From NCBI RefSeq assembly GCF_947254095.1, contig NZ_CAMYBV010000006.1:48450-112449 (forward strand): DNA of 64,000 bases, written 5' to 3'. Position numbers and translations under genes: made by a program. The notes below the pieces were generated by a model that was not told where the DNA came from, searched no databases, and saw only the letters and a list, made by a program, of their open reading frames with translations. This document shows, in pieces, positions 47,284 to 55,934 of the stretch. The stretch comes from an uncultured Mobiluncus sp. (GTDB lineage: Bacteria > Actinomycetota > Actinomycetes > Actinomycetales > Actinomycetaceae). Every line of letters starts with the position of its first letter. The first letter of the stretch is position 1.

Positions 47284-48927
47284 CTATTCCGCCACTGCCG
47301 AGACGGTCCAGACCCGTCCTTGGGAGTCGGTCAACAGATAGACCGGCATATCCAGGATAGAGCCGTCCTTTTGCTTGACTGGCTGGCTAATCAGCCTCGC
47401 GCTGACCAAGTCGATGCGGCCATCAATCTTAGCTGGCAGCCCCTTCTGATTGCGCACATCCAAAGGACCATACTTCGGGTCGTTGAGGCGCTGCACAGCC
47501 TGAGCCTCCGAGATGACCTTGTACTCGCCAATCTTCGTTTCTTTACCCAGATTGGCACGAATCGAAGCCACTCCGGTTTCTGAAACCACAGCTTTCCAAT
47601 TTTGGGCTTGTGTTTGACCAGGCATCTTAACCGGGACACTCACCGTGGTCAGACCGTCTTTCTGAGTGGTTCCCGCCGCACGGCTCATCACGGTGGCTCC
47701 CAAGGAAGCCGCCACCTTCTCAACTTGGGCGATAGCTTTCTCAGAAGAGGGCGCGTTTCCTGCCACTTTCATCACACAAGGAGTTGGATCCGGCGAGGGG
47801 TTCTGGGTTGCCTGCGGTTGCACGGATTCTGTCGGCGAAGACTCGGAAGGATCCGTGGTTTCGGTCACAATCAGCAACAATTGCAGCTGACCAATCTCGA
47901 CCACTGTACCAGGCAAATCGGTAGTGTTAGAGGTGTCTACATTGTGTGTAGCGCCCGTTGGATTGGAGTGGCTCTGTTCTGGACTGTCCGGTCGCACCGC
48001 CGGAGGAACAGTCTCGGTCGGGGTCTGAGTTGGGGTCGGGGTCCACTTCGGAGTCGGCGTCGAGGTCGGCTCAGTCGGGTCACTAGGTTCCGACGGAGTG
48101 GTGCTGGGAGTAGTCGGGGTATTCGGAGCCGGCGATTGACCGGAGTTGGAACTAGGGTTACCGGTCGGATTTTGGGTCGCGTCGGGATTGGGCAACTCCA
48201 CCGTGCCGTCTCCGGGTTTCACCGGCACGCATTCCATCCGCACTGCGGAAGGGTTATCAAAGCTCAAAGAGGTCAGCTGGCCCACAGTGACCGTCAAAAT
48301 TGCCCCTTTGGTATCGGTGACGGTAAACCCGGAGCTGTTCCTTTTAACGGAACCTCGCATACCTAATGAATTCGCGACCTTCTGGACTTGATCAGCGGAA
48401 ACGTTGGCTCCCTTATCCAACCGTAAAATCGGGGCTTTGGTAGGAGCAGTGGAAAAATTGCCTGCCGCTACAAACTCAACATCGCCGACCTTTTCCAAAC
48501 GCTGACTAGCTCCGGGCACCATAATCTCTGAACCCGCGGCGGTAATAATCGGCCCATCCGCAATCACGACACCATCGCCCTGATTGGGCAATTCACCCGG
48601 TTCGCCGGGGGAAAGCACGCTCCACCCGGTGAAACCAACCACCGTCGCAGCCGCGGCCGCGCTCAAACCAACCAGCCAGTTGCGCCGCACTGCCAGCGTG
48701 TGACGACGCACTGCCAGAGACACGACTTCCGCCACCGGGGCTTGGGTATCCGCAGTTTCCACCGCAACCACGTGCGCAGGCGGCTGAGTCTCAAAAGCCA
48801 ACCCTTCGGATTCCATCTGAGCAGCGACTTTAGCGCGCAGAGAATCCAAATCTACGGGCAGATTTTGGGCAGGGTCGAGTGAACGCAGAGCTTCCAGCCC
48901 GCTCATCTCGATTTTGTGGTTTTCCAC
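47284..48927 (-). CDS. Putative membrane anti-sigma/sensor protein with split extracellular domain
   Basis: 547 residues: ~80-residue cytoplasmic N terminus (SGLEALRSLDPAQNLPVDLDSLR), one transmembrane helix at about 85-105 (NWLVGLSAAAAATVVGFTGW), then a large extracellular part. There, QVQKVANSLGM (near 165) and QVEKVAASLGA (near 400) begin two related modules, separated by a Pro/Thr/Ser-rich linker (about 230-345). Encoded after an ECF sigma gene, which suggests an anti-sigma role, but no HxxxCxxC zinc motif is present and the sigma-binding segment is not recognisable. GTG 48927 is preceded by AGGACAGGGAA; ATG 48906 is an alternative. Confidence 0.7.
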   Translation of the reverse strand: MENHKIEMSGLEALRSLDPAQNLPVDLDSLRAKVAAQMESEGLAFETQPPAHVVAVETADTQAPVAEVVSLAVRRHTLAVRRNWLVGLSAAAAATVVGFTGWSVLSPGEPGELPNQGDGVVIADGPIITAAGSEIMVPGASQRLEKVGDVEFVAAGNFSTAPTKAPILRLDKGANVSADQVQKVANSLGMRGSVKRNSSGFTVTDTKGAILTVTVGQLTSLSFDNPSAVRMECVPVKPGDGTVELPNPDATQNPTGNPSSNSGQSPAPNTPTTPSTTPSEPSDPTEPTSTPTPKWTPTPTQTPTETVPPAVRPDSPEQSHSNPTGATHNVDTSNTTDLPGTVVEIGQLQLLLIVTETTDPSESSPTESVQPQATQNPSPDPTPCVMKVAGNAPSSEKAIAQVEKVAASLGATVMSRAAGTTQKDGLTTVSVPVKMPGQTQAQNWKAVVSETGVASIRANLGKETKIGEYKVISEAQAVQRLNDPKYGPLDVRNQKGLPAKIDGRIDLVSARLISQPVKQKDGSILDMPVYLLTDSQGRVWTVSAVAE

Positions 48928-48946
48928 TTCCCTGTCCTTCTTCTGG

Positions 48947-48969
48947 GCGGTAATCGATGTAATTACCGC
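48947..48969 (-). promoter_or_regulatory. Inverted repeat upstream of the anti-sigma-like gene
   Basis: GCGGTAAT (48947-48954) and ATTACCGC (48962-48969) with a 7-base spacer, 20 bases upstream of the start codon. It has the size of an operator; as RNA it could also affect translation initiation. Confidence 0.4.
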
Positions 48970-49001
48970 GCTTAGTCGTTCTTATTTATTAAAACTTGGC
49001 T

Positions 49002-49038
49002 GGTCGAAACCGTCCTCAGGCCCGGCGCAGTTTCGACC
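49002..49038 (-). terminator. Hairpin between ECF sigma gene and anti-sigma-like gene
   Basis: GGTCGAAAC (49002-49010) and GTTTCGACC (49030-49038) form a 9-bp stem with a 19-base loop, 45 bases after the sigma stop; on the minus strand it is followed by AGCCAAGTTTTAATAAAT. It may attenuate read-through into the downstream gene. Confidence 0.5.
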
Positions 49039-49082
49039 TTGCAACATATACATGTAACCGGCCTGGCGTTTCTTACACTTTC

Positions 49083-49583
49083 CTAAGAAGTATTTTTTTC
49101 AATCGCTTCCTCCAGTCGTTTCCTCGCCCGCGACAACGCCGCATCCGCGGCCGAACGGCTCACTCCCAGGTACTGTGCCAGATCATTACCGCTCAAACCT
49201 TCCCAAGCAACCGCCAAGAGAATCTCGCGATCGCGCTCGCTGAGGCTCAGCAGAGCCGCTCGCATCCCATGATCCTCCACGACGAGTTGAGCCGGATCGG
49301 AAAAATCGGTGGAGTCCAGGTTTTCCTGGTTATCTCCCATGGGCAAGGATTTCTTTTTGCGGTACCAGTTCGCCAAAGTCAAGCCCGCGGTTTTGTATAG
49401 CCAGGGCAGTTCAGCGCCATCGGGAACCTCGGTTTTTTTCTTCCACATCACGGTGAAAACTTCCGCGGCTAGGTCCTCGGCGTCGCTATAGGCCCCGCGT
49501 CGATAAAGGAACCGCACTATAGCCGTGCTGTGTTCAGCAAATACCCGCTCAAACCACTGTTCATCGTGGATAGCGGTGGACAT
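49083..49583 (-). CDS. ECF-type RNA polymerase sigma factor
   Basis: 166 residues. Region 2: FVRFLYRRGAYSDAEDLAAEVFTVMWKK-like segment (AIVRFLYRRGAYSDAEDLAAE from about residue 17); region 4: LSERDREILLAVAWEGLSGNDLAQYL then GVSRSAADAALSRARKRL, a clear helix-turn-helix. No regions 1 or 3, so an extracytoplasmic-function sigma factor. ATG 49583 has AAAGGAGAGG 8 bases upstream. The gene downstream encodes its likely membrane partner. Target promoters are not known. Confidence 0.92.
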   Translation of the reverse strand: MSTAIHDEQWFERVFAEHSTAIVRFLYRRGAYSDAEDLAAEVFTVMWKKKTEVPDGAELPWLYKTAGLTLANWYRKKKSLPMGDNQENLDSTDFSDPAQLVVEDHGMRAALLSLSERDREILLAVAWEGLSGNDLAQYLGVSRSAADAALSRARKRLEEAIEKNTS

Positions 49584-49758
49584 AGGTTCGGCCTCTCCTT
49601 TGACGCGGCGCGATAAAATTGCTAACTCATACGAATATACCCCGTAATGCGCACAACCATGAACCCATCGCTAAATCTGAACAGGATCAGGCCTAGAGTT
49701 GTGGCTAAATGCTTCGCGAGCCCGCCGAGGCGGACCCGCGAGTTGGTTTCGAAAGTGT

Positions 49759-52413
49759 CTAGGAAGCAGGTTCCTTTTCCGGGGATTCTTCCGCTTCCTT
49801 GGCAGCCAGTTCAGCTTCCCGAATCGTTGCCGCGGTCACGTCTTCGAGCTTGCGGCGCTGTTGTGCCCGCCCTTCGGGCAGACCGTCCTCGCCGGTAAAC
49901 TTAAACTCGGCGTCGTCAGTGAACTCCCAATCCGTCCCGTTGACCTTGTCAGCAGATTCGTGCTTGATGAACTTCGGTTCGACGTCAACCGTTACGGTCT
50001 GACCTTCGCGCAGTTCAGAGAACAAAATCTTTTCAGACAGGACATCTTCGATTTCACGCTGTACCGCCCGACGCAACGGACGAGCCCCCAGCGTCTTGTC
50101 GAAGCCCTTGTGCGCCAGCAGAGCTCGCGCCGCGGGAGTCAGCTGCAAAGCCATGCCCTGATCCAGCATCCGGTCGTCGAGCTTAGCGACCATCAAATCA
50201 ACAATCTGGAGGATTTCGCCCTTCTCAAGCTGCGGGAACACTACGATTTCATCCACACGGTTGAGGAACTCGGGCCGGAAGTGCTGTTTCAACTCTTCCT
50301 GAACCTTGCCCTTCATCCGCTGATAGTCCGTGGACAGCTCACCGCTGGCCTGGAAACCGGTCAGCACACCCTTGTTGATTTCACGAGTGCCGAGGTTCGT
50401 GGTCATGATGATAATGGTGTTCTTAAAGTCGACCAGGCGACCTTGCGAATCGGTGAGGTGGCCCTCCTCCAACACCTGCAACAAGCTGTTAAAGATGTCC
50501 GGGTGGGCCTTTTCCACTTCGTCGAACAGCACTACGCTGAAGGGCTTGCGACGCACCTTTTCGGTAAGCTGACCGCCCTCGTCGTAGCCGACATAGCCCG
50601 GAGGTGAACCGAACAACCGAGAGGCCGTATGTTTCTCCGAGAATTCGGACATATCCAGTTGGACCAGGGCGTTCTCGTCTCCAAAGAGGAACTCCGCCAG
50701 TGCTTTGGCGAGCTCGGTTTTGCCCACCCCAGTCGGACCGGCGAACACAAACGAGCCGCCAGGACGCTTCGGATCTTTCAAACCAGCGCGGGTCCGGCGA
50801 ATGGACTGAGACACCGCCTTGACTGCCTCGTCCTGACCTATGATGCGCTTGTGCAGTTCATCTTCCATCCGCAGCAGCTTCGAGGATTCTGCCTGAGTGA
50901 GTTTGAACACCGGAATGCCGGTGGCCATCGCCAAAACCTCGGCGATTTGTTCCTCGTCAACTACTGACTCGGAGGTGTCTTCGCCTTGGCGCCACTGGGA
51001 TTCCTTCGCCGCGCGTTCTTCGGTCAGATTCTTTTCCTCGTCACGCAGCTGGGCAGCCTTTTCGAAGTCCTGGGCGTCAATGGCGGCCTCTTTCGCTTGA
51101 CGAGCCTTGGCGATTTTCTCGTCAACTTCTTTCAGTTCCGGAGGTGCCGTCATCCGCTTGATGCGTAGGCGCGCCCCAGCTTCGTCAACCAGGTCAATTG
51201 CCTTATCCGGTAAGAACCTGTCAGACACATAGCGGTCAGCAAGCTGCGCCGCGGCAGCGAGAGCCGCGTCAGTAATCATGACGCGGTGGTGGGACTCGTA
51301 GCGATCCCGCAGCCCCTTGAGGATAGCAACGGTTTCTTCCACACTGGGTTCTTCGACTTTCACCGGCTGGAAACGGCGTTCCAGAGCGGAGTCTTTTTCA
51401 ATGTACTTGCGATACTCGTCAATGGTGGTGGCGCCGATAGTCTGCAGCTCACCTCGCGCTAACATCGGCTTCAAAATCGAGGCAGCGTCAATCGCGCCCT
51501 CCGCCGCGCCCGCACCAACCAGGGTGTGAATCTCATCGATGAACAAGATGATGTCCCCGCGGGTGCGGATTTCCTTCAGCACCTTCTTGAGACGCTCTTC
51601 GAAGTCGCCGCGGTAGCGCGAGCCCGCCACCAAGGAGCCCATATCCAAGGAATAAAGCTGTTTATCTTTCAAAGTTTCCGGGACGTCGCCGCGGACAATG
51701 CCCTGAGCCAGGCCCTCCACCACGGCGGTTTTGCCCACCCCGGGTTCGCCGACCAAGACCGGATTGTTTTTGGTGCGCCGGGAAAGGATTTGCATGACGC
51801 GTTCCATTTCCTTGGTGCGCCCGATGACCGGATCAAGTTTGGATTCACGCGCTGCCTGGGTGAGGTTGCGTCCGAACTGGTCCAAAATCGCCGAGTTACC
51901 CCCGGCGTTGGGGTTATCCGCTCGTCCGCCACCGACACCCACAGTATCGCGGCCGCTCTGTTGAGTCTGACCGCCTTGGTAACCGGAGAGCAGTTCAATG
52001 ACGGTCTGGCGCACATTGTTCAGGTCAGCACCGAGTTTGATGAGGACTTGGGCGGCGACCCCGTCGCCTTCCCGCAGCAGTCCCAGCAGGATATGTTCGG
52101 TACCGATGTAGTTGTGCCCCAGCTGCAGCGCCTCGCGCATCGAAAACTCCAGCACCTTGCGGGCGCGGGGAGTAAAGGGGATGTGGCCGGTGGTAGGCTG
52201 TTCGCCCTCACCGATAATCTCAATGACCTGAGCGCGCACGGCCTCCAGCGAGATACCCATCGTTTCCAAAGCTCGCGCTGCGATACCGTCGCCCTCGTGG
52301 ATGAGACCCAGCAGCAGGTGCTCGGTACCGATGTAGTTTTGGTTCAACCGGCGGGCTTCGTCTTGGGCTAACACCACCACCCGGCGGGCTCGGTCGGTAA
52401 ATCTTTCAAACAT
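49759..52413 (-). CDS. clpC: ATP-dependent Clp protease ATP-binding subunit ClpC
   Basis: 884-residue Hsp100 unfoldase feeding ClpP. Tandem N-terminal repeats (FTDRARRVVVLAQDEAR; two GTEHLLLGL/GTEHILLGL segments) are followed by the first AAA domain (GEPGVGKTAVVEGLAQ), a UVR-type middle region (DFEKAAQLRDEEKNLTEE) and the second AAA domain (GPTGVGKTELAKALAE, SEFSEKHTASRLFGSPPG). The UVR region separates ClpC from ClpB. AAAGGGAG precedes the ATG with 5-base spacing. CGCG-TTTT-CGCG upstream is not a good ClgR box. Confidence 0.97.
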   Translation of the reverse strand: MFERFTDRARRVVVLAQDEARRLNQNYIGTEHLLLGLIHEGDGIAARALETMGISLEAVRAQVIEIIGEGEQPTTGHIPFTPRARKVLEFSMREALQLGHNYIGTEHILLGLLREGDGVAAQVLIKLGADLNNVRQTVIELLSGYQGGQTQQSGRDTVGVGGGRADNPNAGGNSAILDQFGRNLTQAARESKLDPVIGRTKEMERVMQILSRRTKNNPVLVGEPGVGKTAVVEGLAQGIVRGDVPETLKDKQLYSLDMGSLVAGSRYRGDFEERLKKVLKEIRTRGDIILFIDEIHTLVGAGAAEGAIDAASILKPMLARGELQTIGATTIDEYRKYIEKDSALERRFQPVKVEEPSVEETVAILKGLRDRYESHHRVMITDAALAAAAQLADRYVSDRFLPDKAIDLVDEAGARLRIKRMTAPPELKEVDEKIAKARQAKEAAIDAQDFEKAAQLRDEEKNLTEERAAKESQWRQGEDTSESVVDEEQIAEVLAMATGIPVFKLTQAESSKLLRMEDELHKRIIGQDEAVKAVSQSIRRTRAGLKDPKRPGGSFVFAGPTGVGKTELAKALAEFLFGDENALVQLDMSEFSEKHTASRLFGSPPGYVGYDEGGQLTEKVRRKPFSVVLFDEVEKAHPDIFNSLLQVLEEGHLTDSQGRLVDFKNTIIIMTTNLGTREINKGVLTGFQASGELSTDYQRMKGKVQEELKQHFRPEFLNRVDEIVVFPQLEKGEILQIVDLMVAKLDDRMLDQGMALQLTPAARALLAHKGFDKTLGARPLRRAVQREIEDVLSEKILFSELREGQTVTVDVEPKFIKHESADKVNGTDWEFTDDAEFKFTGEDGLPEGRAQQRRKLEDVTAATIREAELAAKEAEESPEKEPAS

Positions 52414-52490
52414 ACGTACTCCCTTTTATACTCGCTACCAATTTATGCCCCTGCACCGCGAAAACGCGACCGTGTTCACTACCGGCTAAT

Positions 52491-52973
52491 TCACACTTCC
52501 AACAGAATCGTGAAAGGCCCGTCATTGGTGAAGCTCACTTTCATGTCCGCCCCGAAAATTCCCTGTTCAACCCGCATACCCTGGTCCTGCAGCGCTGCCC
52601 CCACCGCATCAACCAGCGGTTGAGCCACCTCTCCCGGCGCCGCCTCCACCCACGAGGGCCGATTACCCTTGCGAGCGTCTCCGTAGAGCGTGAACTGGCT
52701 AATCAGCAGCACCGGTAGACCTAGCTGGACCGCAGACACTTCCGCCCCACGCGCTTGTGAAAGTTTCTCAGACCCACCAGCTGCATCGTAGGCACCTGGT
52801 GCGTCAAAAATGCGCAGATTCGCAATCTTGCGCGCCATTTTTTCGACCTGTGCCGAGCCATCGGTATGCGTTACTCCCAATAACACCACCAGCCCAGGGC
52901 CCGCAAATTCACCGGTAACATCCCCGTTGACCACACACTTTGCGCCCGTAACACGCTGAATCACTGCCCGCAT
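52491..52973 (-). CDS. dtd: D-aminoacyl-tRNA deacylase
   Basis: Removes D-amino acids from mischarged tRNA. Starts at ATG 52973 (MRAVIQRVTGAKCVVNG); an in-frame extension to 53105 overlaps DUF2516 and is rejected. Family motifs: VVLLGVTHTDG, LLISQFTLYGDARKGNRPS (SQFTL) and the C-terminal GIFGADMKVSFTNDGPFT (NxGP-type). 160 residues, slightly longer than usual because of an Ala/Gly insertion near residue 75. 49 bp after DUF2516. Confidence 0.93.
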   Translation of the reverse strand: MRAVIQRVTGAKCVVNGDVTGEFAGPGLVVLLGVTHTDGSAQVEKMARKIANLRIFDAPGAYDAAGGSEKLSQARGAEVSAVQLGLPVLLISQFTLYGDARKGNRPSWVEAAPGEVAQPLVDAVGAALQDQGMRVEQGIFGADMKVSFTNDGPFTILLEV

Positions 52974-53022
52974 CAATTGTCCCTTTCCTGTTCTGTGTCG
53001 TTTTGGCCGGTCTGTCCCGAGT

Positions 53023-53379
53023 TCACCAGGGCGTGGGGGGACGTTGGCCGGTTCCTCGCGAGTTCTTGCCCCGCCGGCGCCACGAAGCCACGGCGGGACG
53101 CACATCGGCCAGGTAAACGGCCGGAATGATTAGCGCCATCATCACCCCGAACAAACCGACGAAAGCGTTAGGCGTAAGCCCCAGGAACGAAATCACCAGT
53201 GCCAGTAGGTTCAGCAGAGCCCAGAAGTTGCGAGTTCGTTTGCCTTCCGTTGGGAAAGCCTGGGCCGGGGTGGTTAGGGCGTGTATCAAGGCATACAGGC
53301 TCATTCCCACCACAACCAGGACCAATCCCAGCACCAGTAAGGTTTGCACCGAGTTTATAGCCGCGAAAACTGTCGACAT
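53023..53379 (-). CDS. DUF2516 family membrane protein
   Basis: 118 residues with three hydrophobic helices: about 10-33 (TLLVLGLVLVVVGMSLYALI), 50-68 (FWALLNLLALVISFLGLTP) and 72-92 (FVGLFGVMMALIIPAVYLA), and a basic Pro-rich tail. DUF2516 is an uncharacterised actinobacterial family. It follows ygfZ with a one-base gap (53380) and is probably co-transcribed. Confidence 0.82.
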   Translation of the reverse strand: MSTVFAAINSVQTLLVLGLVLVVVGMSLYALIHALTTPAQAFPTEGKRTRNFWALLNLLALVISFLGLTPNAFVGLFGVMMALIIPAVYLADVRPAVASWRRRGKNSRGTGQRPPTPW

Positions 53380-53380
53380 T

Positions 53381-54487
53381 CTATTGTTTCCTCGCTTTCA
53401 ATCCCAGTAAACCGCCCAGCTGGCTGTCGTCTAGGCGGCGCGGATTTTCCCCGCTCGGATCCACGATGACGCTCGGGGCGGCACGCAGCCCCTCCACGAG
53501 TAACATTTCCGCGGGGTCAACCTGGCGTTTGACCAAGCCCAGACCGATTTGACCGTCCGTGGGGTGGTACGCCACTGAGGTTAACACCCCGACTTCGGAG
53601 CCGTCAGACTCCAGGGTGAGGGAGGAACCTATGGCCGGCAGCTCCTCACGCGACCCATCTAGGTCCAAGAACGTGAGTCGGCGCGGGGGACGCCCCCGGT
53701 TGGTCAGTTTTGCCACGGTTTCTTGACCGGGATAGCACCCCTTTTGCAAACTGACGGCGACACGCAGCCAGTCCAACTCATGAGGGAGGGTTCCCGGTTT
53801 GCCCTCGCGGCCCAGGCGAGGACGCCACAGGGAAATTCTCACGGCTTCCCAAGCTCCCAAATCGGCTTTTACCAGACCGCTCGCTGCGGCTGTGGCTTCA
53901 AGCGCCGGCAAGTCCAGGCGCGAAACTACCGCCAGTTCGCGGTGCGGGGCGGCGGGGTCGTCCCCCGGATGACTCGTGCCCGCAACGGTAAAGACGGTCG
54001 TGTTCCCCACCGGTCCGGGCCACGGATCAGCCCAGGTCACGCGGCTGTGTTCGCTCCAGAATCGGGCTGCCGGAGAGATAACATCGCTGGTTTTCAGATA
54101 TCCCAAGACCGCGAAGTCTGCGCTCGCATCAGCAATCTCAATGCGGGAACGAAACCGCATCGAGCGGAAAAACTCAGCGGCACCCCCCGGTTCTTCAGTC
54201 AAAATCCACACTGAGCTGCCATCATCGACAGCGAAAAAGCTCAACTCAATGTGTCCGGTGGGGTCGAGGATGAGGGCTTCACGCGGCGCGGCAGGCTCCC
54301 AGTTGGAAAAGTCCTGGGTGCTGACAGAGTTTAGCCAAGCCCAGCGATCCGGCCCGGAAACTTTCAGCACTCCCAAGGGAATCGTGGCGTAGCCGCGGCC
54401 TTCGAGCAGTTCGGGGCCATGATTCCAGCCCGCGTCTATCGCCGCTCCCGGCCAAATTCTGTCGATACTCGGATAGGTCACCTGCAT
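53381..54487 (-). CDS. ygfZ: YgfZ/GcvT-family folate-binding Fe-S cluster assembly protein
   Basis: 368 residues of GcvT-like fold. The diagnostic YgfZ motif KGCYPGQE occurs at about residue 253, with its reactive Cys; N-terminal DRWAWLNSVSTQDFSNW matches the family. YgfZ proteins help assemble or repair certain Fe-S enzymes in a folate-dependent way. 47 bp downstream of the membrane-protein gene and adjacent to DUF2516. Confidence 0.92.
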   Translation of the reverse strand: MQVTYPSIDRIWPGAAIDAGWNHGPELLEGRGYATIPLGVLKVSGPDRWAWLNSVSTQDFSNWEPAAPREALILDPTGHIELSFFAVDDGSSVWILTEEPGGAAEFFRSMRFRSRIEIADASADFAVLGYLKTSDVISPAARFWSEHSRVTWADPWPGPVGNTTVFTVAGTSHPGDDPAAPHRELAVVSRLDLPALEATAAASGLVKADLGAWEAVRISLWRPRLGREGKPGTLPHELDWLRVAVSLQKGCYPGQETVAKLTNRGRPPRRLTFLDLDGSREELPAIGSSLTLESDGSEVGVLTSVAYHPTDGQIGLGLVKRQVDPAEMLLVEGLRAAPSVIVDPSGENPRRLDDSQLGGLLGLKARKQ

Positions 54488-54534
54488 TTTTACCCCCTAT
54501 TCACCACTTTGGACGCAAACGTGAGAAACATCCT

Positions 54535-55485
54535 TCAAGCAAGTGTAGGGCCCTCCCCCACTAAAAGCCGCGCCAGAATATAGAGCGGGACAGACGCAGC
54601 CAGGACCGGGATGAAAGCCTGACTCACCGCGGCCGAAACTGTTGACGGAGCCAAATCGCCGCTGAAAACTACGGTCAGTGATGCGAACGCGATTCCGTAC
54701 ACCACTCCCAACAGCAGACCGGAAACCAGAGCCACGGTCAGGCTGGGGAGGTGTCCTCCCGCGAAAAGCACCATCTGATCTCGCGCGGTTCCTTCCATCA
54801 CGAGGATGGCCGCCCCGGCCGCCAAACCGAAAATTACCGAGAACAGGATTCCCGTGAAAACTCTCCATTTCAGCTGCCAGTTGGCGCTCATCGCCATGCC
54901 GATACAGCCTCCGATGAGGGTGACTGCTCCGGGCACCAACAGGAAATACCACAGCGCTTCCGACTCCAGCATGACCCAAGCCCCGGCGGTGGAGACGATG
55001 AGGATTCCGGCCGCGTTACCCGCTGCTGAGTTCAGTAAGTTTTCCCTGGGGTTACGCAGCATTTCCGCGATGAAGACCCCAATAACTCCCAAACCTACGA
55101 CTTCAGCCACTATCGAGAAATCTTCAAAAATTCTTCCCGTCAGTAAAGCCAACACCCCGAAGATGGTCAACAGGATGAAAGACGCCCGCGGGGCGGGAAG
55201 ATGCGCCAGGTGCGCCCAGCCGAAAGCGAAACACACTACCGCAATGGCCGCAGCTACGGTCAGGAAATCCGAGGGGAGTGCAAAAATCAAGGACATCCCC
55301 AGCGCAGCCAGAGCGGTAATAATCTCGGGGTGGGCACAGATGACCCGCCCTATCAGGGACTCGGGAACTTTCGGTAGCTTTTCAATCTTTTCGGCCTGGT
55401 GTTCCTCCCGCCGCACGCGGCGCGTAATTTTTACCGTATCGGTCAACGAAGGGTCCGGTATTTCCGCGTTGGGCTGGGAAGTCAT
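54535..55485 (-). CDS. Polytopic membrane protein of unknown function
   Basis: 316 residues. A charged N terminus (KITRRVRREEHQAEKIEKL) leads into about nine hydrophobic helices from residue 50 on, e.g. ITALAALGMSLIFALPSDFL, ASFILLTIFGVLALLTG and FSVIFGLAAGAAILVM. No motif for a known transporter or enzyme was recognised. AGAGAATCGGAAC precedes the ATG without a clear Shine-Dalgarno. Its upstream region (55557-55674) holds five consecutive hairpins that would lie in the mRNA leader if the promoter is beyond them. Confidence 0.75.
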   Translation of the reverse strand: MTSQPNAEIPDPSLTDTVKITRRVRREEHQAEKIEKLPKVPESLIGRVICAHPEIITALAALGMSLIFALPSDFLTVAAAIAVVCFAFGWAHLAHLPAPRASFILLTIFGVLALLTGRIFEDFSIVAEVVGLGVIGVFIAEMLRNPRENLLNSAAGNAAGILIVSTAGAWVMLESEALWYFLLVPGAVTLIGGCIGMAMSANWQLKWRVFTGILFSVIFGLAAGAAILVMEGTARDQMVLFAGGHLPSLTVALVSGLLLGVVYGIAFASLTVVFSGDLAPSTVSAAVSQAFIPVLAASVPLYILARLLVGEGPTLA

Positions 55486-55556
55486 GTTCCGATTCTCTCA
55501 TAAGTTCGGCAGTTCTCAGGAACAGACCGTTTCACCGGTTCCGAGAGAGTTAAACT

Positions 55557-55674
55557 TTGAAGGCTCCGACGTGCGGAGCCTTCAACGACACCGAAACCGT
55601 AAAGCGCCTGTCGGCGCGAAGGCCGCTCGTAGCGGCAGTATATGGAGCCCGGGGCTTCTACGGACATCGATGTC
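55557..55674. other. Cluster of five consecutive hairpins in a divergent intergenic region
   Basis: Stems: 55557-55568/55574-55585 (12 bp perfect, loop ACGTG); 55604-55608/55613-55617 (GCGCC/GGCGC); 55622-55627/55631-55636 (GCCGCT/AGCGGC); 55644-55649/55653-55658 (GGAGCC/GGCTTC with one G-U); 55663-55674 (palindrome GACATCGATGTC). No open frame and no T-run. Lies between the membrane-protein gene (minus) and the DUF47-pit operon (plus) in a 449-bp gap. The rest of the gap is AT-rich. Confidence 0.6.
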
Positions 55675-55732
55675 TTATATTTAAGTTACCACACCGGCGA
55701 GACGTTGTCTCTAGATTTTACTTAAATTAATT

Positions 55733-55749
55733 TTTAACTTCCCTTTAAC
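55733..55749 (+). promoter_or_regulatory. Direct repeat upstream of the phosphate uptake operon
   Basis: TTTAAC occurs at 55733-55738 and 55744-55749, an 11-base period like PhoP-type binding sites. TACAAT further down (near 55817) may be the -10. No third repeat. Confidence 0.35.
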
Positions 55750-55934
55750 CTGACAAAGTTCCTGGCACCGCCGTTCACGACCCTGACTTTACCCCAGAAT
55801 TAACACCGTTTTTACAATGTAGGTTCCAAACGGATAGAGTAAACAGAGGTAACCAGAAAGGCTCCGCCGGGACTATTTAAACCGGCTCTCCGAGCCGCCA
55901 GGTTTGCCGAATCCATCACTAAGAAGGGTGAAAA

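Noticed and set aside
52414..52490. ClgR operator upstream of clpC
   Set aside because: CGCGTTTTCGCG has CGC and GCG six bases apart instead of five and lacks the flanking consensus.
54497..54979. 160-codon minus-strand frame
   Set aside because: Shadow frame of the 54535-55485 membrane protein, with Arg/Gly-rich composition.
55557..55674. M-box (magnesium) riboswitch on the minus strand
   Set aside because: GGCTCCATATACTGCCGCT is reminiscent of its start, but the later conserved segments (GACGCCAA and the GGGTCAACAGG-like part) are missing.
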